Below, piece by piece: positions 1 through 7,190 of a stretch of DNA of 26,244 nucleotides. Both the position numbers and the translations under genes were made by a program. This stretch comes from JBDRKE01 sp043814315. GTDB lineage: Bacteria; Omnitrophota; Gorgyraeia; Gygaellales; Profunditerraquicolaceae. The notes under the pieces were generated by a model. The model searched no databases and was not told the DNA's origin. It saw only the letters and a program-made list of their open reading frames with translations. Position 1 is the first letter of the stretch, and every line of letters starts with the position of its first letter. Where the stretch lies: the NCBI GenBank assembly GCA_043814315.1, contig JBDRKE010000008.1:1-26244 (forward strand), written 5' to 3'.

Positions 1-783
1 GCTGGGTAAGGTTTCCATGACCGAGTGTATCTTGGTTACTTCCAGAGCTTCTTCTAAAGTTAAATCAGGCATAATGGTGGGGATTCTTTTGGCCAGCATG
101 GTCTTGCCGCTTCCCGGCGGGCCGATCATCAGGATGTTGTGTCCGCCAGCCACAGCTACTTCCAAGGCCCTTTTAGCCATGTATTGGCCCTTGACCTCTG
201 AGAAATCAATAGGGTAGATTGAATTCTGCTTCAGCAGTTTGTCTGATTCTAATAGGACGGGCTTTACAGAATTCGGGTTATGGAGGAATTCTACTGTTTC
301 TCTCAGCGTTTTGAGGGCGAAAACGCAAACCTCTGAGACAATGGCTGCTTCTTTGGCATTTTGAATTGAGGTAATCACATTCTTGATTTTAGATCTGTTG
401 ACAGCCATACTTATAGGCAAGCTACCTCGAATGGGCCGAAGAGAACCGTCTAACGACAGCTCTCCTAATAAGTAATAGTCTTTTAGCGTTTCTGGGTTTA
501 CCTGGCCTGTGGCCGAGAGAATCCCCAGGGCTATGGCCAGGTCCAGGCAAGCACCCTCTTTTTTTACATTGGCCGGTGCAAGGCTTACGGTGATGCGCTC
601 TCCGGGCCATTGGAATCCTGAGTTTTTTATGGCAGACTTAACCCTTTCTTTGCTTTCTCTTATGGCCGTATCTGCCAGGCCCACCAGGGCTATGGCCGGC
701 AGGCCCCTGGAAACATCCACTTCTATTTCAATAGGATAGGCCTCAATACCCAAAACCACAAAACTAAGAACTTTGGCTAACAT
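1..783 (-). CDS. comM: ComM/YifB-family Mg-chelatase-like AAA ATPase, N-terminal part
   Basis: The gene reads leftward from an ATG at 783-781, behind a strong GAGGAGG ribosome site (about 788-794), and runs off the left edge after 261 codons, so the C-terminal half is missing. The translation opens MLAKVLSFVVLGIEAYPIEI, followed by the family signature GLPAIALVGLADTAIRESKE and a later APANVKKEGACLDLAIALG stretch: the N-terminal domain of ComM/YifB. Around residues 219-226 is the Walker A motif GPPGSGKT, preceded by a KGQYMAKRALEVAVAGGHN segment. In naturally competent bacteria ComM is a hexameric helicase that promotes branch migration of incoming single-stranded DNA; elsewhere its role is unclear. 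It is transcribed divergently from the gene at 1202, and a palindromic repeat element sits directly upstream of its ribosome site. Family assignment is very secure; the competence role is only inferred. Confidence 0.95.
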   Translation of the reverse strand, partial: MLAKVLSFVVLGIEAYPIEIEVDVSRGLPAIALVGLADTAIRESKERVKSAIKNSGFQWPGERITVSLAPANVKKEGACLDLAIALGILSATGQVNPETLKDYYLLGELSLDGSLRPIRGSLPISMAVNRSKIKNVITSIQNAKEAAIVSEVCVFALKTLRETVEFLHNPNSVKPVLLESDKLLKQNSIYPIDFSEVKGQYMAKRALEVAVAGGHNILMIGPPGSGKTMLAKRIPTIMPDLTLEEALEVTKIHSVMETLPS

Positions 784-797
784 ATTTTCCTCCTCAA

Positions 798-1034
798 TGA
801 GCGCATAACTTATGGAGCATTAATTTTAATACTCTGCGACATAAGTTATTGCGCGAATTAACCCCCCACCACTTTTTGTAACAAGCGTGCGATTTACTGA
901 ATAGGGTTGAGGGGTAGCAATGCCGAAGATTTTATCTCAAGCATATTCTCAAAAAGTGGTGGGGGGTAAGTTCGCACATTAAGTTATGTCGCTTAAACTA
1001 TCCATAATAGCTGGCTCCATAACTTAAGTGCTCA
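798..1034. repeat. Three-stem palindromic element, copy 1
   Basis: This element fills much of the 418-bp gap between comM and the gene at 1202. It contains three consecutive inverted repeats. Stem 1 pairs 801-814 with 840-854 (one bulge). Stem 2 pairs 853-878 with 950-975: 24 of 26 positions match, with a CCCCCCACCACTTTTTG core. Stem 3 pairs 975-988 with 1018-1030 (one indel). The outer ends, 798-814 and 1018-1034, are also inverted copies of each other (14 of 17). A second copy with the same plan lies at 3171-3330. No coding sequence was found in it. The layout resembles a small non-autonomous mobile element or a cloverleaf-forming intergenic repeat. The rest of the gap (1035-1163) shows nothing convincing. 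Confidence 0.8.
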
Positions 1035-1163
1035 CTTAATAGACGCTTTAAAACGCTAAATCTAACATCTTTTTTTGTCAGAGGCCTTGCGATTTCAAGA
1101 AAAAACTTGCCCCGTTACAAATTCTATGATAGACTATAGAAAATTTATAGCAGGGTTTGCTTT

Positions 1164-1193
1164 TTTACACGTGGATTATACTGATTATATAAT
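1164..1193 (+). promoter_or_regulatory. Sigma-70-type promoter for the coiled-coil gene
   Basis: TTTACA at 1164-1169 and a perfect TATAAT at 1188-1193 are separated by 18 bp. Transcription would begin near 1200, only a few bases before the ATG at 1202, where no Shine-Dalgarno sequence is visible. This suggests a leaderless or nearly leaderless message. Confidence 0.6.
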
Positions 1194-1201
1194 AAAAGCC
1201 G

Positions 1202-1819
1202 ATGAATAAACCGTCCCTCAGGAATGTGTTTATTGCCCTCTTAGTGGTCACAACCGCCTTTAGCGCTTTCAAGTACGGCACGTCCCTTAAGGAGAAGTAC
1301 GATACCTTCGTCATCATGAACCAGCTCAAGGAGCAGCTGGATATTTTAGAACAAGAGAAACAAAACTTATTGGCACAGTTGCAGAAAGGAAAAGAGCTCG
1401 AGGAGCAGCTTACAGAGGAAAATGCAGACCTGAAAGATAATATCAAAGCCACCCGCAGAAGATTAACCAAGCTTTTTATGGAAAACAGTGAAAAAGAAAA
1501 AACGCATGAAGAGCTAAGTTATCGCTTTTCCATTCTACAGGCAGAGAATATAGCCCTGTTAGAAGAAAAAGACCAATTGAAGTTGAGACTTTCCCAGGCC
1601 CATTCGGAAAATGAAACCCTCAAAGTAAAGCTGAGCTCTATTCAAGAACTTAAAAAAGCCATCAGGGAATTAAAGACCAGAATACTCCCCTCAAGAATGG
1701 AGACTAAGAAGCCAAAAAGGCGCATGGAAGGCAACCTCGGCTTTTTGATGAAAGATGGTAAGAGCACCTATCTTGGCAAGATCCGAGTAGAAGTAAAGCC
1801 CGCCCCTGCCGCAGAATAA
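1202..1819 (+). CDS. Membrane-anchored coiled-coil protein of unknown function
   Basis: The 205-residue product has an N-terminal hydrophobic segment (residues about 8-25) that probably anchors it in the inner membrane. A long heptad-rich region follows (about 30-160), dominated by Glu, Lys, Gln and Leu and typical of a parallel coiled coil. A basic patch near 165-172 leads to a short tail ending with Pro/Ala/Glu residues. No enzymatic motif was recognised. The gene ends in a TAATG overlap with the DUF212 gene, so the two are translationally coupled. A promoter with TATAAT eight bases before the ATG implies a message with almost no leader. The architecture resembles FtsB/FtsL-like or cell-envelope scaffolding proteins, but that is only a shape resemblance and no family is claimed. 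Confidence 0.75.
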   Translation: MNKPSLRNVFIALLVVTTAFSAFKYGTSLKEKYDTFVIMNQLKEQLDILEQEKQNLLAQLQKGKELEEQLTEENADLKDNIKATRRRLTKLFMENSEKEKTHEELSYRFSILQAENIALLEEKDQLKLRLSQAHSENETLKVKLSSIQELKKAIRELKTRILPSRMETKKPKRRMEGNLGFLMKDGKSTYLGKIRVEVKPAPAAE

Positions 1820-2265
1820 TGAATGAAATATTCGCTGATATCATAAAGAATAAAGTTTTCATGACCACTCTTTCTGCGTGGTTTATCGCGCAGACGATCA
1901 AAGTCATCTTGGGGATCGTCCGTGAAAGGAAATTCGATTTTCGTTGGTTTATAGGCACAGGAGGCATGCCCTCTAGCCACGTCACTGGCGCCTCCTGTTT
2001 AGCGACAAGTGTCGGCCTTAAATACGGCTTCAGCAGCGTCTACTTTGCCTTGGCTGCGTCTTTCGCTCTGGTAGTCATGTTTGATGCGCAGGGGGTCAGG
2101 CGCGCCACAGGCCGGCAGGCCCGCATATTGAATAAAATAACAGAAGACATTTATTGGCAGGGAAGAATCGACGAAGAGAAGCTACGTGAACTCGTTGGGC
2201 ATACGCCGGTTGAGGTTATTGCGGGGTTTTTCCTAGGCGTGATCATTGCCATGCTTGCTTCATAG
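1819..2265 (+). CDS. Divergent PAP2 family (DUF212, YuiD-like) membrane protein
   Basis: The 148-residue protein carries the full set of DUF212 signatures: GGMPSSH near residues 48-54, FDAQGVRRATGRQA near 88-101 and LVGHTPVEV near 125-133. Hydrophobic stretches lie near residues 10-30, 65-87 and 133-147, consistent with an integral membrane protein. The Ser-His and Arg residues are the remains of the acid phosphatase/PAP2 active-site signatures, so a lipid-phosphate or undecaprenyl-phosphate phosphatase activity is often suspected for this family, but it is not established. Length is normal for YuiD-like proteins. Its ATG overlaps the stop codon of the upstream coiled-coil gene, and a murein L,D-transpeptidase gene follows, which fits a cell-envelope role. 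Confidence 0.9.
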   Translation: MNEIFADIIKNKVFMTTLSAWFIAQTIKVILGIVRERKFDFRWFIGTGGMPSSHVTGASCLATSVGLKYGFSSVYFALAASFALVVMFDAQGVRRATGRQARILNKITEDIYWQGRIDEEKLRELVGHTPVEVIAGFFLGVIIAMLAS

Positions 2266-2353
2266 CCATTAAGATTCTTATGGAAAGAAAGGAAGACAAT
2301 CAAATACTATTTAAAGGAGGGCGGGGCGGGGAACAAACAGAAAGGAAGGTTGC

Positions 2354-3169
2354 GTGAATAAGAAACTCTTGATGGGCCTGGCAGCATTCTTCGTATTATG
2401 GGTCATTGTTCTTGTTATATGGACATTCGGAAGAGGTAAAGTCTTTTCGCAGGCCTCCCAAGATACGGGTTCTGTGTCGGCTTTAATGATGCAGGCCAAG
2501 GCGTTTGAAGCCAAGGATAAATGGTTTGATGCAAAAAAGACATACCAGAAATTAATCAGAGATTTTCCCAACTCAAACGCAGTGATGAATTGGCAGAAGC
2601 GCCTTGAAGAGATAAATCTCACTCTATTATTTTCTCCCGCCGTTACCGCGGGAAGCCTGCTTTATGAAATAAGGCCCGGCGATACCTTGACAAAAATTGC
2701 CAAGGAATTCAAAACGACCCCGGATTTGATCATGAGAAGCAATCAAATGTCCAGCGACAGATTGATGCCGGAGAGAAAAATCAAGGTATGGACAGTGCCC
2801 TTTACGATCGTGGTGGATAAGTCTGGGAATCTATTATTCTTAAAGACTAACGAGGAGGTCTTTAAAACTTATGTTGTTGCCACTGGTCTTAATAATTCCA
2901 CTCCCGTAGGCAATTTCAAGATCACCAACAAGCTTCTTAACCCCACCTGGTTTAAGGCAGGTACGGTTGTGCCTCCTGGCAGTCCTGAGAATATCCTGGG
3001 AACACGCTGGATGGGTTTTGACATATCCGGCTATGGGATCCATGGTACGACGGAACCTCAAAGCTTAGGCAGGCAAGTGACCCAGGGGTGCGTGCGCATG
3101 CTCAATGCCGAGGTCGAAGAGCTGTATACGATTGTGCCCGTAGGCACAGAAGTCACTATTGTAGATTGA
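2354..3169 (+). CDS. LysM-containing L,D-transpeptidase (YkuD family)
   Basis: Translation most likely starts at GTG 2354, behind GGAAGG at 2344-2349. The 271-residue product has one N-terminal membrane segment (residues about 5-24), a helical TPR-like piece (about 38-75), a LysM domain beginning YEIRPGDTLTKIAKEF (about 104-150) and a C-terminal YkuD catalytic domain (about 152-271). The catalytic signature is intact: HGTTEPQSLGR followed by TQGCVRM, with the nucleophilic cysteine in the last motif. Such enzymes form 3-3 peptidoglycan cross-links or attach proteins to murein in the periplasm, and the LysM domain binds glycan. About 90 bp separate it from the DUF212 gene. A palindromic element begins within two bases of its stop codon. 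The exact reaction (cross-linking or anchoring) cannot be decided from sequence. Confidence 0.93.
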   Translation: MNKKLLMGLAAFFVLWVIVLVIWTFGRGKVFSQASQDTGSVSALMMQAKAFEAKDKWFDAKKTYQKLIRDFPNSNAVMNWQKRLEEINLTLLFSPAVTAGSLLYEIRPGDTLTKIAKEFKTTPDLIMRSNQMSSDRLMPERKIKVWTVPFTIVVDKSGNLLFLKTNEEVFKTYVVATGLNNSTPVGNFKITNKLLNPTWFKAGTVVPPGSPENILGTRWMGFDISGYGIHGTTEPQSLGRQVTQGCVRMLNAEVEELYTIVPVGTEVTIVD

Positions 3170-3170
3170 G

Positions 3171-3330
3171 TGAGGCCTAAATTTACGCCTGCCGGCAGGC
3201 AGGCGTAAATTTATGGCCGAACTTACTCCCCACCACTTTCGCAATAACCTATGCTATATTGAAAGTGGTGGGGAGTTAATTCGCACATAAACTTACGTTG
3301 CACTTCGTGCTGCCGTAAGTTTAGTGCTCA
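3171..3330. repeat. Three-stem palindromic element, copy 2
   Basis: This copy has the same plan as 798-1034 but is shorter. Stem 1 pairs 3174-3193 with 3198-3218 around the GC-rich core GCCTGCCGGCAGGCAGGC (3187-3204). Stem 2 pairs 3217-3240 with 3261-3284 (21 of 24, with the CTCCCCACCACTTTC core). Stem 3 pairs 3283-3297 with 3314-3327 (one indel). The outer ends 3171-3187 and 3314-3330 match as inverted repeats at 14 of 17 positions. It occupies the whole space between the L,D-transpeptidase stop codon and the accA start codon. Confidence 0.8.
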
Positions 3331-3334
3331 TTAA

Positions 3335-4282
3335 ATGGCCGGACTCGATTTTGAAAAACCGATTGTAGAACTCCAGAAGAAGATTGACGATCTCAGGAAG
3401 TATCAAGAATTAAAGCATATTGATGTTTCCTCGGAGATAAAGCGCCTGGAAGAAAAGCGCGACAGCCTCAAGAAGAGCATTTATGCCAATTTAACCGCCT
3501 GGCAAAAGATCCAGTTGGCCAGACATCCTGACAGGCCTTATACACTGGATTACATCCAAATGGTTATGTCGGATTTTCTTGAGTTGCACGGAGACAGAAG
3601 CTTTGGGGATGACAAGGCGTTCGTATGCGGTTTTGCCAAAGTGGGTACCGAGAGAATCGTCGTTGTGGGGCATCAGAAAGGCAGGGATACTAAAGAGAAC
3701 CTTAAACGTAATTTCGGATGTGCGCATCCGGAAGGATATCGCAAAGCCTTCAGGGTCATGCAGCTGGCAGAGTCTTTTGGGCTGCCCATTATCGTGTTTA
3801 TTGATACGCCGGGGGCGTATCCGGGAATAGGCGCAGAGGAACGCGGCCAATCTCAGGCTATCGCTTTCAATCTAAGAGAGATGGTCTGTATCGCTGTGCC
3901 CATCATAGCCATTGTGATAGGGGAAGGCGGTTCGGGCGGAGCTTTAGGCGTGGGTATCGCGGATAGAGTTGGTGTCTTAGAAAATGCCTACTATTCCGTG
4001 ATTTCTCCGGAAGGGTGTGCTGCTATCTTGTGGAAAGACGCCGCTATGGCGCCTGAAGCCGCAGAGGCATTGAAGTTAACGGCTCAGGATCTGTTAAAAA
4101 TGGGGATTATTGATGAAGTGGTGCCTGAGCCATTAGGAGGAGCGCATCGCGATCCCCAAAAGACAGCCCAGAACATAAAAGAAACTATTCTTAGCAATCT
4201 TAAGGAGCTAAAGGCGCAAGACACAGACGCGCTCCTTAAGTCAAGGTACAAGAAGTTCAGAAGCATGGGGATCATAGAATGA
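3335..4282 (+). CDS. accA: Acetyl-CoA carboxylase carboxyltransferase subunit alpha
   Basis: The 315-residue product is a full-length AccA (E. coli is about 319). It begins LDFEKPIVELQKKID, the usual N-terminal helix, and carries the family blocks RHPDRPYTLDYI, GHQKGRDTKEN, DTPGAYPGIGAEERGQ, GEGGSGGALGVG and SPEGCAAILW. With AccD (not in this window) it forms the carboxyltransferase half of acetyl-CoA carboxylase, moving the carboxyl group from biotin to acetyl-CoA to give malonyl-CoA for fatty-acid synthesis. The start at 3335 is fixed by the canonical N-terminus, yet no Shine-Dalgarno is visible: the upstream bases belong to the palindromic element ending at 3330. The 3' end overlaps the padR start by four bases (ATGA), so the two are coupled. 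Confidence 0.97.
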   Translation: MAGLDFEKPIVELQKKIDDLRKYQELKHIDVSSEIKRLEEKRDSLKKSIYANLTAWQKIQLARHPDRPYTLDYIQMVMSDFLELHGDRSFGDDKAFVCGFAKVGTERIVVVGHQKGRDTKENLKRNFGCAHPEGYRKAFRVMQLAESFGLPIIVFIDTPGAYPGIGAEERGQSQAIAFNLREMVCIAVPIIAIVIGEGGSGGALGVGIADRVGVLENAYYSVISPEGCAAILWKDAAMAPEAAEALKLTAQDLLKMGIIDEVVPEPLGGAHRDPQKTAQNIKETILSNLKELKAQDTDALLKSRYKKFRSMGIIE

Positions 4283-4794
4283 TTCAACATGAGCTGATCT
4301 TGCTGGGCTTGCTCAAGGAGAGCCCGAAGCACGGTTATGAGATCAAGCAAAGGATTGGAAAGATCCTGGGGCTTTTTGCCGGAATTGACCCTAAGTCCAT
4401 TTATTATCCGTTAAAGGTATTAGAAAAACAGGGGTTAATCCTCAAGCAGGTGGTTCAATCGGGAAAACGGCCCAAGCGCATGGTTTATGGCCTCACGCCC
4501 AAAGGAGAAGCCCGTTTTGATGAAATGCTCTCCAAAAGTTTTCTTAATTTCAAGCGTCCGCAGTTCAGTCTGGATTTAAGCCTCTTCTTTTTAGATTATA
4601 TTAAACCGGATATTGCCAGGCGCCGGTTACGCGGCCGTATGAGGGTTTTGAGCCAGCTCTCCAAAGGGTTACGACAAACCGCCCGTTCTTTAAGAAATGA
4701 AAGGCCGCGGTCGTTAGCCTATATCTTGGAACATAACCTGCAGATGGTAGATACGGAATTGAATTTTCTTTCCCGCCTTACAAAAACACTTTAA
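4279..4794 (+). CDS. PadR-family transcriptional regulator
   Basis: The 171-residue protein has an N-terminal winged helix typical of PadR: ELILLGLLKESPKHGYEIKQ (residues 4-23), the SIYYPLKVLEKQGLI recognition region (about 41-55) and a wing ending VYGLTPKGEARF. The C-terminal half (about 90-171) is rich in Arg and Leu helices and would form the dimerisation or effector domain; it is longer than in the smallest PadR proteins. It overlaps accA by four bases and the next small gene by one base, so all three are probably one transcript. PadR proteins usually repress a nearby transporter or stress gene; its target is not evident here, although the membrane protein at 4794 is a candidate partner. 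Confidence 0.9.
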   Translation: MIQHELILLGLLKESPKHGYEIKQRIGKILGLFAGIDPKSIYYPLKVLEKQGLILKQVVQSGKRPKRMVYGLTPKGEARFDEMLSKSFLNFKRPQFSLDLSLFFLDYIKPDIARRRLRGRMRVLSQLSKGLRQTARSLRNERPRSLAYILEHNLQMVDTELNFLSRLTKTL

Positions 4795-5075
4795 TGAATT
4801 CTTTTGAACGCATGGTTTATGGGCTGATGGCTGTTCCCCGCTTACCGGTCATTATTTACTTTTCTCTGTCCGGGATTGCCGTCGGTTTATTCTCAATTTT
4901 CAAGCCGGCTTCTTGTATCGAGATACAGAAGAGATTTTATGCCCGTATCAACTGGCGCATGGAGCCTATCTCGATGGAGAAGGAGCTTACGCATACCCGT
5001 ATCCTGGGATGGTTTCTGACCGCGCTTTCACTAGCTGCTTTATGTCTGGTTATCTGCAAGCCCGATCTTCTCTAA
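4794..5075 (+). CDS. Small membrane protein of unknown function, two predicted membrane spans
   Basis: This 93-residue product starts one base inside the padR stop codon (TAATG). Two hydrophobic segments are visible, at residues about 17-36 and 70-88, separated by a soluble loop with several basic and acidic residues and one cysteine. I recognise no domain. The tight coupling to padR suggests that the regulator and this protein act together, as in PadR-membrane protein pairs elsewhere, but that is inference. It is the last gene of the accA transcript; a new promoter begins about 75 bp downstream. Confidence 0.7.
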   Translation: MNSFERMVYGLMAVPRLPVIIYFSLSGIAVGLFSIFKPASCIEIQKRFYARINWRMEPISMEKELTHTRILGWFLTALSLAALCLVICKPDLL

Positions 5076-5151
5076 CCCCCCTTTAAAAACAACCCTTTTG
5101 AAGAGATTGCTGAGAAAATCCTAAACAATGCAGCACTCTCTTGTATTTTTC

Positions 5152-5180
5152 TTGACAGATCCCCCTTTTTGTTATATACT
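5152..5180 (+). promoter_or_regulatory. Sigma-70 promoter of the marR-tolC-RND operon
   Basis: A perfect TTGACA at 5152-5157 and TATACT at 5175-5180 are separated by 17 bp. The initiation region is covered by a palindromic operator, described separately. Confidence 0.8.
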
Positions 5181-5215
5181 TAATATAGTTAATATTTAAT
5201 ATGGTTAAATATTAA
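5181..5215 (+). promoter_or_regulatory. Probable MarR operator
   Basis: A perfect 11-bp inverted repeat, TTAATATTTAA at 5189-5199 and its complement at 5205-5215, is separated by 5 bp. Within it, TAATATRGTTAA also occurs twice as a direct repeat (5181-5192 and 5197-5208, 16 bp period). The site lies from just after the -10 box to the ribosome site (GAGGG, 5216-5220). Binding of the MarR product here would block initiation, so autorepression is the natural reading. Confidence 0.75.
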
Positions 5216-5226
5216 GAGGGTAAAAT

Positions 5227-5679
5227 ATGACGATTCCCCTTTTTGATTTTACAGATAAAATGAATGAGATCCTGCCCCTTTTTCAAAGAGAATTCGCCAG
5301 GCAACTTGCGAAAGGGCTTTTTAAATCCAGAATCACCTTGCCGCAATTTTTAATCCTCATGATTTTAGATAAGGAGGGGCCCTCAAGCATGAGCTCTCTA
5401 GCGCGCCTGATGAACATCTCTACCGCTGCCATGACAGGCCTGGTGGATAGGCTTGTTGAGTCCGGGTATGCCTTAAGATTCGATGACCCCAGCGACAGGC
5501 GCATCATCAGGGTTAAATTCACCCCGAAAGGAAGCCGTTTGGTGGACAAACTCAAAGAGCAGAGGAGGCAGATGATTCTGAATCTCTTTAAAGATATCTC
5601 TGAGGCGGATCGTCAAAGTTATCTAAGAATACTTACGAAGATAAAAGATAAATTAATTGTGCAGGAAAAGAAGGTTTAA
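5227..5679 (+). CDS. MarR-family transcriptional regulator
   Basis: The 150-residue protein shows the MarR winged helix: ITLPQFLILMILDKEGPSSM (residues about 36-55), SLARLMNISTAAMTGLVDRL (about 57-76, the recognition helix) and the wing DDPSDRRIIRVKFTPKGSRLV (about 86-106). Flanking helices at both ends form the dimer interface. It is the first gene of an operon with a TolC-like channel and an RND pump, so it most likely represses the pump until a toxic ligand binds. A palindromic operator overlaps its own promoter. The ribosome site GAGGG lies six bases before the ATG. Family assignment is firm; the ligand is unknown. Confidence 0.94.
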   Translation: MTIPLFDFTDKMNEILPLFQREFARQLAKGLFKSRITLPQFLILMILDKEGPSSMSSLARLMNISTAAMTGLVDRLVESGYALRFDDPSDRRIIRVKFTPKGSRLVDKLKEQRRQMILNLFKDISEADRQSYLRILTKIKDKLIVQEKKV

Positions 5680-5686
5680 TGGGAAG

Positions 5687-7180
5687 ATGAGAGGCTTCGT
5701 GTTTAAAAAAATTACCTTTTCGCTTTACTTATTGATGATAAGCCTATTAACAGTAAGGGGGGTTTGTGCCCAGCCGCCCGAAGAAGAAGAAAAGAAAATA
5801 GAGCTTTCTCTTGAGGGCGCCACCCGCCTTGCCCTTGTCAACTCCCTTGATATCCAGATAGCCAAGTTCGATGCCTATATAAAAAGGACGTCTTTAGAAA
5901 AAGCTGAATCCCTCTTTGATACATTTTTAAATGCGCAAGTCAGCTTTAACCACAACAAGAAAATGCAGCCAAGCTCGCTTTTGGGTTCCGACGAAAAGGA
6001 GGTTGGTTTTTCGGCAGGCCTGGAAAAGAAGCTGCCTACAGGGACTGTCCTGGCTTTAGATGCGATCGGCACGAAGTCAAGGAGTGATAGCACCTTCGCG
6101 ACACTGAATCCTTATAGCGAAGCAGAAGCAGAGTTTTCTCTCAGCCAATCTTTGGGAAGAAATTTCTTTGGCTTAGCTGACCGCGCCTCCATAAAAATTA
6201 CCAAGCTGGATATTGAAAATTCGGATTATACTTGCTTGGACGATATCGAGAACAACATTTCCGATGTGCAAAAGGCCTACTGGGATTTTGTGTTAAAGGA
6301 TACCCAGCTGGTTATTGCCGAAGAGATTTTCAAGACTGCCCAGACGCTTTATAAAGTTTATCAGGAAAAATTTGAGCGCGGCATGGTTGAAGAAAGCGAG
6401 CTTTTAGCCATGGAGGCCCTTGTTTCTACAAGATACGCCCAGATCATTATAGCGGAATTAGAAAAAGAGACAGCGAAGAATAACCTGCTTTTTTTGATGA
6501 ACTCAGGCGATTTTGAAGATACGCTTGTGCCGAAAGATAATTTGATGTGCGAGGTGCATTCCGTAAGCCTCTATGATGAAATCAAAGGAGCCATAGCCAA
6601 CCGCAGGGATTACAAGCGCATACAGAATGAGGTCAAGAGGAAAAGAATCGAAATCGTGGTCAATGAAAATGCCCTGTGGCCGGAAATAGATTTAGAAGCC
6701 AGCCTCTCCCGTAATCATCTTGATGACGATAGGCTAAGGGCGTGGGAAGGTTTGGGAAAGAACGCGAACAATGAAGTTTCGGTTACGCTGAAGTTCAAAG
6801 TGCCTCTTGAGAATAGAGAGGCGCGGGCCGGCCTGAATAAGACAAGCCTTGAGAAAGAAAGACTGCTGCTCAATCTAAAAAAGGCCGAACGGCTCATTTT
6901 AAGAGAACTCAATGACGCCGTCAATCAGGTCAATACCATGCAGAATCAAGTGAAGCTGTATGAGGTAGCCGTAAAGATCCATGAGAAAAAGCTGGATAAA
7001 GAAATAGAGCGGCTGAATTACGGACGGTCTAATGCAGATACCCTTATTCGTTATGAAGAAGATCTATTGGAGGCCAGGCGCGCTTTATCGGACTACTTGT
7101 ACCGATACAGGAGGAGCCTCATAGAACTAGGCCTGGCCAAGAATTCGCTGCTTGATCAATATTGGAAGGAGCCTTTATAA
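5687..7180 (+). CDS. TolC-family outer membrane efflux protein
   Basis: ATG 5687 is preferred because the product then opens with a normal signal peptide (hydrophobic residues about 8-27, ending near VCAQ); an upstream TTG at 5657 would add ten residues inside marR, and GTG 5699 is another possibility. The mature protein, about 470 residues, has the internal two-fold repeat of TolC proteins: each half begins with a beta-strand segment (NAQVSFN and ASLSRNH regions) followed by long alpha-helical hairpins. Examples are the helices around DVQKAYWDFVLKDTQLVIAE (about residues 197-216) and the second-half region with LEARRALSDYLYRYRRSLIE. Trimers form a channel through the outer membrane and a periplasmic tunnel. 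It lies eight bases after marR and ten before the RND pump gene, so the three form one operon. Confidence 0.9.
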   Translation: MRGFVFKKITFSLYLLMISLLTVRGVCAQPPEEEEKKIELSLEGATRLALVNSLDIQIAKFDAYIKRTSLEKAESLFDTFLNAQVSFNHNKKMQPSSLLGSDEKEVGFSAGLEKKLPTGTVLALDAIGTKSRSDSTFATLNPYSEAEAEFSLSQSLGRNFFGLADRASIKITKLDIENSDYTCLDDIENNISDVQKAYWDFVLKDTQLVIAEEIFKTAQTLYKVYQEKFERGMVEESELLAMEALVSTRYAQIIIAELEKETAKNNLLFLMNSGDFEDTLVPKDNLMCEVHSVSLYDEIKGAIANRRDYKRIQNEVKRKRIEIVVNENALWPEIDLEASLSRNHLDDDRLRAWEGLGKNANNEVSVTLKFKVPLENREARAGLNKTSLEKERLLLNLKKAERLILRELNDAVNQVNTMQNQVKLYEVAVKIHEKKLDKEIERLNYGRSNADTLIRYEEDLLEARRALSDYLYRYRRSLIELGLAKNSLLDQYWKEPL

Positions 7181-7190
7181 AAGGCCTATT

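Noticed and set aside
17..739. Plus-strand open frames at 17-217 and 509-739
   Set aside because: They lie antisense to comM, whose minus-strand translation carries clear family motifs including Walker A; the plus-strand translations resemble nothing.
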